From Caenorhabditis remanei (lineage: Eukaryota > Nematoda > Chromadorea > Rhabditida > Rhabditidae): 64,000 nt of DNA. Numbering within the stretch: position 1 is the stretch's first letter; every line of letters starts with the position of its first letter. The position numbers and the translations under genes are program-made. Below are positions 57,001 through 64,000 of the stretch, piece by piece. Under the pieces are notes generated by a model, which saw only the letters and a list, made by a program, of their open reading frames with translations, searched no databases and was not told the DNA's origin. The DNA is taken from contig NC_071328.1 in assembly GCF_010183535.1 (NCBI RefSeq), positions 11,470,001 through 11,534,000 of the forward strand, in the 5' to 3' direction.

Positions 57001-58731
57001 AAAGGGATTAGGAGAAATAGAATTTGGAGTTGTGAGTGATACTAGAATTTGGAGTTGTGAGAGAGTTAGGTTCTTGAATATAATAAGCTCCTGAACTTTA
57101 ATTGTCAGCTGCTCTATTGCTCAATAGTGGCCATTCATTCTCTGATTTGTCATCCCAGATTTTCAGTTTCCATGATCTCAAAAAGAAACTCAAGAATACC
57201 GTACCCATGTAATCTCCCAATGTTACATATATCATGTGAAACAACACGACTTCAAGAAGACATTTATCGCTTTTTGATACCACACACGAGTGCCTTAAAA
57301 CCAATCAATCAAACATATGCCCTTCCTCAGGTCACATTGAATCTTCCTCTTCTCTCACTTTTAATCCTAATGATGCCATTATTCGACGGCTGGGGTAATC
57401 TCCTAACTCATAAAAAGAAAGCGGACCCATTCAATGTCACTTATAAAAAATTTAAAAAATGTAATAATGTGGTCGAGAAGATTAGGTAATCGGAAGGAGC
57501 CAGGAAGTGGTTATTGGAACATCTGGACATATGGATAGATTGATGGATGGATGAGAATCAGTGACTGAAACTGAACATGTTCGTATACGATGTTTGGGAC
57601 ATCCGGACTAATCCAATACACAGACAGAAATTTTTCTGTATAGCTAGTCAGTTTGAAAGCATGTTTTGTTTGATGAAGGGAAATCCTGACGTTATGGACA
57701 CACAGACAGACGGCGGTGCATTACCATAGGAACTCCATACTACCACTGCAAGAGTTCTATAACTGCGCTCTACCGAAATTGAAGTTTTGAATGAAAGAGG
57801 TACAAGGAAAACCAACTATTTCCATTTGGATTACCGTACTGTGTTAATATGTATGTCTGTTTGTCTGTTTGTCACAATATCCGTATGTCCCAATTCTAGG
57901 ATTATGAGGTATTTCAGTTTTTCACGTGTCGGCTGAAATCCAATTCAATTTTTCAAAATCCCATCTAACTCTCACTCCCTCGATATCATTCATCATTCCA
58001 ATCCATCTCCTTCGATTCTCTTTTTTTCTTTTTGAACGTAATTGATTGCTCATGGCCTCTTCCACTGGAAAAGAGATAGAAGAAGAGCAGAAATCGGATG
58101 CTCTTACGGAAAGAACACAGAAAAGAAAAATGAGGTGCGAATAAATCAAATTTTAAAAGAAAACGAGCGGCGACGGGGGGAAGAAATGAGCAAAAGGGAG
58201 AGGGGAAGAGGACACCAGAAAGTGCTCATAGAGGAAGGAAATGAGTTTTTTTGTGTGGGGAGAAGGCGGAAGAAAGTGTACGAAAAAATAGGGAATAGAA
58301 GAATGAACTGTTCGAGAGTTGAGAGGGAGATTGGGTTTCGTCAAGTTTTTTCTATTTTCCAGCAAATCTGGAAACATAAAAAAAACTCCTCAGAACGATT
58401 TAGACATCTGTATCTTTTGTATTTCAATAAATCTTGATCGATCAATAAACTCTTGAAGAAATTTCTAGATTTAGCAGACCCAGACTTAAAGAAAAAGTCA
58501 TAGAGTTCTTAAAAACTTCGTGTCAACCAAACTTGGGTAGCATGACATTTTTAATGTTCTCTTGAATGTTTTGAAAGTTTTACCATTGCTATTCGAATAT
58601 AGATTTCCATTTTTGCAGTAAAAATTGTGTAGTGTCTTCTTTTAACAAGCGTTTCAGAGTCTGTTTTAGAGAGCAGAAGTGAACAAGATCACTTTTCAGA
58701 AAAACTCTTCTACTCGTGACGTTCTCTCAAA

Positions 58732-58797
<66 letters not shown>

Positions 58798-61266
58798 TAT
58801 TTACGCATGCTCGATACGTGAAGGTTAATCAATTAACAATAGAATACAATAAAAATTTACAATAAAAAGAGGAGGGGAAGTCAGAAGTCAAGTTCGGAAA
58901 TGTCAGAATCTGTGTTTCTTCTAGGGCTTTTGATTTACTATTTTATTCAGCACTCTGTTTGTAAAAAATAATCTGCCTATTTTAGTTTTTGATTTCTTCC
59001 ATCGGTAGGAGTGGCTGGAAAAGTTGGAACTTTTTCCTGAAAATGACAAAACTTTTTTTGATTCATGAAGTTTTGATCATAATTTTTTCAAATCTGTAGA
59101 CAGTCTGAAATCTTAACTGAAACAGAGCGACTCAAAGTGTGGATTCAATTTTTAATATTCTCGAGTTATATGTAGATCAAAAAAGGCAATTTTTAATAAT
59201 TTGTCTGGAAAATATAACTTTTTAATTCCCATTTGGACCGTTGTTTTTAATTTTGTAAAATCTCATTTTTCATAGTTTTTTCACCTGAAAAACTATTTTT
59301 ATCTCCTTTTCCAACAAAAAATGTTCACGGAACATGGCCATTTTTCAAAAAATGTTTGTTCCCATCTCTCTCTCCTTCGCTTCCCGTTTTCATCGTTTCC
59401 CTACCTCCAGAAAACGATTCTCCAGAGACATATTATCTCTCAAAAACAACAAACTTCTTGTTCTCTTTCTCCCCTTCTCTTGTTCGTTTTCTTGTCAATT
59501 CAGAAGAAGAAAAAGAAAATTATTGCTTTTTTTAGATTTTCAGTTCTTCTTTTTCTGAAGAAAAGAGAGAAGAAAATAAAAGAAAAATAATGGGTCCTCG
59601 AACTTTTTTTGGTTTTATTTTTAAGAATTCCCAAAGGAAAAAAGAAAGAAAATGTTGCAAAATGTGGGATTTAGTACATTGAGAAGAGGGGTCAAGAGGG
59701 GAGTCAAACAACAGAAAATATGTTTTTTTTTCAGATTCTGAAACAGAAGTTGATCTATTGGCTCCAGTTAAAGCATCACTGAATGCAGATGCACGGGTAT
59801 TTCGAGCCAAAGGAATTGAATCATTGCCGGCTATCGGGTTACAGGTAAATTATACAATTTTATTAGTTGAGACGAATTCTGATTTCAATTTTTGAATACA
59901 GAATCAAAAATCCTTATTTTGAATTCGAAATTAATACTCCAGATAATGGTATTCCTGAACCAGATCATGGAACCTAAAATTGGAATTCAGGATTCAGAAT
60001 TCATAGATTCAAGATTGTAGATTTTTTATTCCAGATTTCGGTATACTGATATTTTGAATCCGAATCCAAAATCTCGAAACAAAACTCGAGATCCAGAAGT
60101 TTTGTTTGAAAAAAAAGAGTTCCTGAAACCAAAATCCAGAATCTAGAAATTAAAGATTCTTATCATGAGTTCTGCATTTTGAGCTATGAATCCTGAAAAC
60201 CCGGTATCGAAACGCTGAATTTCCAACTTTGGATTATAATTTTATATTTTTGAATTCAAAGAAATTCAAAAACATGAAAGGCAATTAGTGAGTCTTCAAT
60301 CCGTATTCTAGAACTTTGAATCTTGAAACCTTAATTTCGAATTATCACTTCGAGATTCCAAGACCAGTTTGAACATCGGATCCCATTATAGAATCGATAA
60401 TCCTGAACTTTTGTTGTGAATTGTGATGTCTCGAGCTTGGAATTTAGAATACTGAATCCTGAGTCAAAAAGTCAGAATCTTAGATTTGAAATTCCGGATC
60501 CTCAATTTGTTATACTCCTCATCCTAGACTGATGTTTTCCCATTTTCCAGAGAGGCGTCGAAATCGCAGTCCCCTATCGATTATATCTTCCACGAAATTT
60601 TTTCAAGCAGTTTTCTCTCCTTGCAACTATAAAACCAATGGACAAACGGTACGTAAAGTTGATGTTTAGCTCACTTTATTCTTTTTTTCAGAGGAGGCTA
60701 TCTTTTCGCTGCCGTAAATGCCTACGATTCGGCAGTTGATATTGGATTGCTCATCGAGCCAGCTGGTAAGAAAACTGACAAAAAGAGAATATTGTAAAAG
60801 ACTAATTTCAGGAACAAAACAAACAAACATCTCTCTAATAGTCCGATCCGTCGCCATTGTCTCATTTCTCGTTGAAGATTTCTCTCAACAATGGACACAA
60901 TTCGCACTGGAAGTCATTGATCAAACAGTTACCTTTTATTTCAAATGTCGCCGATTTGCTTCAAGACAGGTCAGTGAAACCCGAAAGTTTTTTATTTATT
61001 ATTTTCAATGAAATTAGAGCAACACAAATTTTAAAAACTTCGGAAATTTTCAAAATATTACAACGGTTGGCAAAGGTTATGTCAAAACTCATAATTCTAT
61101 TTTTTCTTCTATATGAAACATTAGTAACTAGAAAAAATACTATTCGATAGAAAGCTCATTCGAAAAATCATTTTTCCAGGTGACAACACTGCCAGACTTC
61201 TCATTCGATGAAGCAGAAAAACTCTACATCGCAAGTGCCGGACCAATCATTGACAATGGATTCGAG
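51021..61266 (+). CDS. cle-1: collagen XVIII/XV homologue, 5' part (signal peptide, two FN3, Cys-rich beta domain, TSPN)
   Basis: Exons, all in phase, are 51021-51099, 51463-51657, 52390-52648, 52694-52862, 52908-53156, 53521-53660, 53709-53805, 59735-59844, 60551-60648, 60692-60765, 60812-60969 and 61180-61266. The gene continues past the window. The first exon encodes a signal peptide (MIGSTHFLFFLLIFGLLYSTG). Two fibronectin type III repeats follow (APQNVRVKTQSTSATLWWDAPPDP... and PTSVRARVDEKAIPGSAIVSWDDP...). Then comes a Cys-rich, beta-predicted domain (FDWFCRLNDTEMC...VEIYSDGD) and, after a 5.9 kb intron, the TSPN/laminin-G-like domain (DLLAPVKASLNADARVFRAKGIESLPAI...). In C. elegans, CLE-1A has FN3 repeats before the TSPN and collagen regions, and acts in basement membranes in axon guidance and synapse organisation. 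The collagen and endostatin parts are outside the window. The splice from 53156 to 53521 uses a GTCGGT donor and is the weakest join. Confidence 0.88.
51818..52273. mobile_element. mariner-like foldback MITE in cle-1 intron 2 (copy 1)
   Basis: The ends CAGAATCGGTCAAAA and, read from the right, CAGTACCGGTCAAAA are followed by near-complementary halves (GTTGTAAACTTTG...). The 3' side is flanked by TA and the 5' side by TG, a one-base change. The end sequence resembles the Tc1 family (CAGT...GGCCAAAAAG). There is no transposase. Confidence 0.75.
55867..56303. mobile_element. mariner-like foldback MITE in cle-1 intron 7 (copy 2)
   Basis: This is a relative of the 51818-52273 element. The left end CAGTACCGGTGAATAGGTTATGAAC is flanked by TA, and the right end, read on the other strand, begins TAGTGCCAGTCAATGAG with a flanking TA. 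The two copies share GAGAGTGTG(T/C)CATGG, CACTC(T/C)CTAGCAAGTTAC and AATTTCTCCCTCAAATCGAC. Confidence 0.75.
58733..58797 (+). repeat. (ATT)n microsatellite, about 21 units
   Basis: About 65 bases of almost uninterrupted ATT/TTA trinucleotide sit in the large intron of cle-1. Trinucleotide runs this long are expected to be polymorphic. Confidence 0.95.
59870..60535. repeat. degenerate GATTCAGAATTC-like tract in a cle-1 intron
   Basis: Between exons 8 and 9 the sequence is made of variants of short words such as AGATTC, GAATTC, TCCAGA and TTTGAATC, without a fixed period. It closely resembles the tract upstream of the cle-1 start at about 50575-50930. Confidence 0.55.
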
Positions 61267-64000
61267 GTACGCCTTCTTCTTCTTCTTTTTCATTTCAGAT
61301 CACCCACATCGATCACTTCCAAAACCATTTCCATCAATGACATCTGAAAACGGAAACACTTCCTGTTGGTAATAATCTGAGAAATTGGATATCAACTAAA
61401 TCTTTCTTTTCCTCTCCTTTGAATCTATGAATCATTTATTGGAAGACAACAAAAATGAGAAAGAATGCGTGGTTTTTGTTGACATAAGTTGCTTCCGATT
61501 TCAACCTTTTTCCTTTCTTCTTTGACAACTTTTGAACTTTTTCGATTTTGAAAATAATTTCTTATGAGAGTACAAGAGTACTAAAGGGCATAGTGGTCAT
61601 CAAGACTTACAGACAGATATCACAGATTATCGGATAAACAGACTACTAAACAGATAATGATAGGGATAAGAAAATACAATAATTGAGTTGAAATAAGCGA
61701 CAAATAGACACTGATGGGGCTATTCACGTCCGGAAAAAGTTTTTTTTTCGTTTTTCGCCGTTCTTTCCGGAGCTTTCCATAACAGAAAACTCGAAAACTT
61801 TTCGAAAAACTGTTTTTTAGAATCTGAAAGTTCTTATCAACGGACATCTGGAAATACAGACAAACAAAGTGACTCATACTCCCTCTTCTGAACGATTTTG
61901 GTAACTTCGGTCCTTCGAGATCGTCTCGAAAACACACATAAAATTCGACTCTCACACTCTGAGGTGTCTGTTGCACTGGGCTACTCGATCCTTCGAATGC
62001 TACTGTAGAATCTGCATCCTTCTCCTTCCCTCTGATTCTTCGCTTCCTCTCTTTTTCTAAATTCAAATCTTCTCCTTCCCCTCTCCATATTCGTACTTTG
62101 ACCCACGTACCGTAATCCTTCCATCCCATTATTTTAATCAATTAACATTCAAACCTCAAAAGAGAAACACCGCTCTCTATGTCTTTTTTGAGTCACCAAA
62201 ACTCTGTCGTCTCCTCGATTCGCATACTCTCTCCTCACCCAAAAAGGTTACTCAATGTGCACTTTTCAATTGGGTTTTCACACGTTTAACATCACTTTAT
62301 GAGGTCGAATGGGCGGTGCTTACCGTACTTGGTACTGCCTCGTTTCGATTGTTGAATGAGAGTGAGCTCTCTTGAGAATGTCATTTTTGAATATAGGCTC
62401 CGCCCACTTTACCTTCTCATTCGATTGAGAAATCAGTTCACTCCTTATCTGGTGATCCGACGAGTATTGTTCTTTTTTTACTCTACATGATTATTTTTTC
62501 TTTTTCTTTTTTCCATCCCCAGCGACTGTTCCTCGATGAGCCCGCTTACAGCTAGCCCTAACTTTGACCAGCCGTAACTCTGCTGAAAGTTGATCAACTT
62601 TTCTGAAACTTAAACTTGTAGATAGAGAAAAAAGCGCCCGATGCTCATGAATTTCGGTCAGTAGGTTTTTGAATATTTGGTGAATACCTGGTTTGTGCCA
62701 ATTTTCAAAAATCTTGAGAGATGAGTTTTCTGAAGAATCTTTTTAGGTCTCTTTTCTTTCAAATATTCTAGTCCAGGGACAAATTCACAGTCAGTAGCTT
62801 TTGAGCAAATGAAGAGAGAATCAGAAAGATTAGAAAAAACATATTCGTTCGCTCAAAAAATGTTTTGAATGAAGTGTCTGAGAAAGCCGCGGACAAGGTC
62901 AGATTGCGTCATGACCTAGGACAGACGGATGGAGACTGTGAAGAGTAAATTTCGAAAATACCGTAATCTCAAGGATTCTGTCAGCCCAAATCCGAAAGCC
63001 AAATTACTGATAGTTTTCATACCAATTGGTGAAACCAAGAGCCAATTTGAGCTATTTTTACTGGATTGGTGAGAAAAACATCAGTGTGAAATTACTGTAC
63101 ACCGTTTACTCTAATGATGTACATGTTGATGTAAACATGTTTTTTGACTGAGTGTCGATAGCAGCAAATACCGTATTTCTACACAATCCGATTCAATCAT
63201 TTGATTCAAATATTTTTACTTTCGCTGCAAAACGTTTCTGATGAAAACTTGAAACAATATTTTCACTATCAATATCTCTCAATCTCTTTCTTCTTTTCTT
63301 CTTTTTAGATTCTCTTCTTTTCTCTTTTCCAATAAGAATGGATTTTTTCAATTAAAAGTTGCTATTTCCGTTCTCTCTTCCAAACTGAGCAATAACTTCT
63401 CAGTTTATAAGGAATGGAATCTTGTGTATTCTGAGAATGTACTTTCGAACACTTGACTCCCCCTCACATCAAAACATAATTCTTCTCATTTTTCTCTGTT
63501 TTTCTCTGTTTTTTTCTGGTGACTTTTTGCAAAAAGTTGGCGAAGAAAGAGATGAATCTAATAGTGTCATGCGTTTCCTCTGAAATTGGCTGAAATTTTT
63601 CATTGTTTTCAGTGTCATTCACAAATAATAAAAATTCTATATAAAGGGAAACAAGAAGATCTTAAATAGAGTTCAGAATATAGTTTTTTCCGTTTACTGG
63701 GGTTACTGTAACTGCAGTTTCCGAAAAACTGCAGTTTCCGAACAACACGCCGATAACTTCCCAGTTCCTTCTTTTCAGTATCCTCCTCACTACTCCAGAA
63801 CAAGAATTCAAAATGTTCTCATAGAAATCATCATAGAAAAAAATCCCATGAAAATCATTGTTTCGTATATCCGAAATGCATTCCGAAAGAGAAGAGAGAA
63901 AAACGTAAACTATTTTGGCTCAAAGTGCATGCACTTCCAAAAAGTTTATTTATAAAAAAAGATGTTGAGTGAGGATTTCGGATAATAATTTTTGACGATT
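61267..64000. other. intron of cle-1, running off the window
   Basis: The last exon ends FDNGFE/GTACGC with phase 0. I found no acceptor in the remaining 2.7 kb that continues the TSPN domain in frame. A candidate at about 62521 (CCATCCCCAG) leads to a stop after ten codons. GGGCGG at 62309-62314 and CTCCGCCCAC at 62399-62408 lie in a promoter-like stretch that could serve a downstream start. Short direct repeats (CTGCAGTTTCCGAA twice near 63712-63741) are present. Confidence 0.5.

Larger units (their letters stand above)
53806..59734. other. 5.9 kb intron of cle-1
   Basis: No exon with a recognised protein is seen here. It contains the foldback element at 55867-56303, the (ATT)n tract at 58733-58797, pyrimidine-rich tracts around 54030-54430 and 55190-55400, a CTCCGCCCAC box at 54180-54189, and a degraded foldback around 57540-57900. 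An intron this large in front of the TSPN exon could contain an internal promoter for a shorter CLE-1 isoform. Confidence 0.5.

Overview
The window is nuclear DNA from a nematode of the genus Caenorhabditis. Introns are short (often 40-60 bases) with TTTCAG-type 3' splice sites, acceptor-like sites lie just upstream of start codons (trans-splicing), same-strand genes are closely spaced, and there are nematode F-box/FBA genes and many foldback DNA transposons. Several genes match, from memory, one stretch of C. elegans chromosome I (imp-1, gls-1, dhfr-1, prp-4, rpb-3, CRIPT, pas-4, cle-1). A KLP-15/16-type kinesin and an F-box pair sit inside this stretch, which I do not recall from C. elegans, so a sister species is likely. 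I cannot name the species.

Layout. 1-7.3 kb, + strand: a Tim13-type mitochondrial chaperone, a small multi-pass membrane protein and a 1543-residue coiled-coil protein. 7.8-10.7 kb, - strand: an SPPL-type intramembrane aspartyl protease (imp-1). 10.7-14.6 kb: no gene seen. 14.6-17.8 kb, +: an acidic RING protein with a second zinc finger. 19.2-24.2 kb, -: gls-1. 24.4-27.5 kb: dhfr-1 (-) and the splicing factor prp-4 (+), divergent. 27.6-29.5 kb, -: a Fer-like SH2 tyrosine kinase. 29.7-36.4 kb: a large inverted duplication carrying two nearly identical F-box/FBA genes, one arm split by a 1.8 kb TTAA-flanked palindromic transposon. 36.8-41.0 kb, -: a basic RING-like protein and a kinesin-14. 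41.6-45.4 kb, +: three tandem four-pass membrane paralogues. 45.6-47.3 kb, -: rpb-3 followed by CRIPT, probably an operon. 47.6-48.5 kb, +: proteasome alpha subunit pas-4. 51.0 kb to the right edge, +: the 5' part of cle-1 (collagen XVIII), with signal peptide, two FN3 repeats, a Cys-rich beta domain and part of the TSPN/laminin-G domain.

Most genes are housekeeping or germline genes: protein import, DHFR, splicing, Pol II, proteasome, germline RNA regulation and meiotic spindle kinesin. Two genes likely to work in dividing or germline cells, the coiled-coil gene and the kinesin, have a perfect E2F-type octamer upstream. The less conserved content is the F-box palindrome, the membrane-protein array and the mobile elements. 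Several elements preserve readable insertion histories: TTAA, 9-bp, 8-bp and TA target duplications, one of them exactly at a 3' splice site. I found no convincing wholly new system. The most distinctive items are the F-box palindrome with a dated insertion, the foldback sitting on a kinesin splice site, the tandem 222-base exon duplication, a 45-base intron that can be read through in frame, and a kinase with no activation-loop tyrosine.
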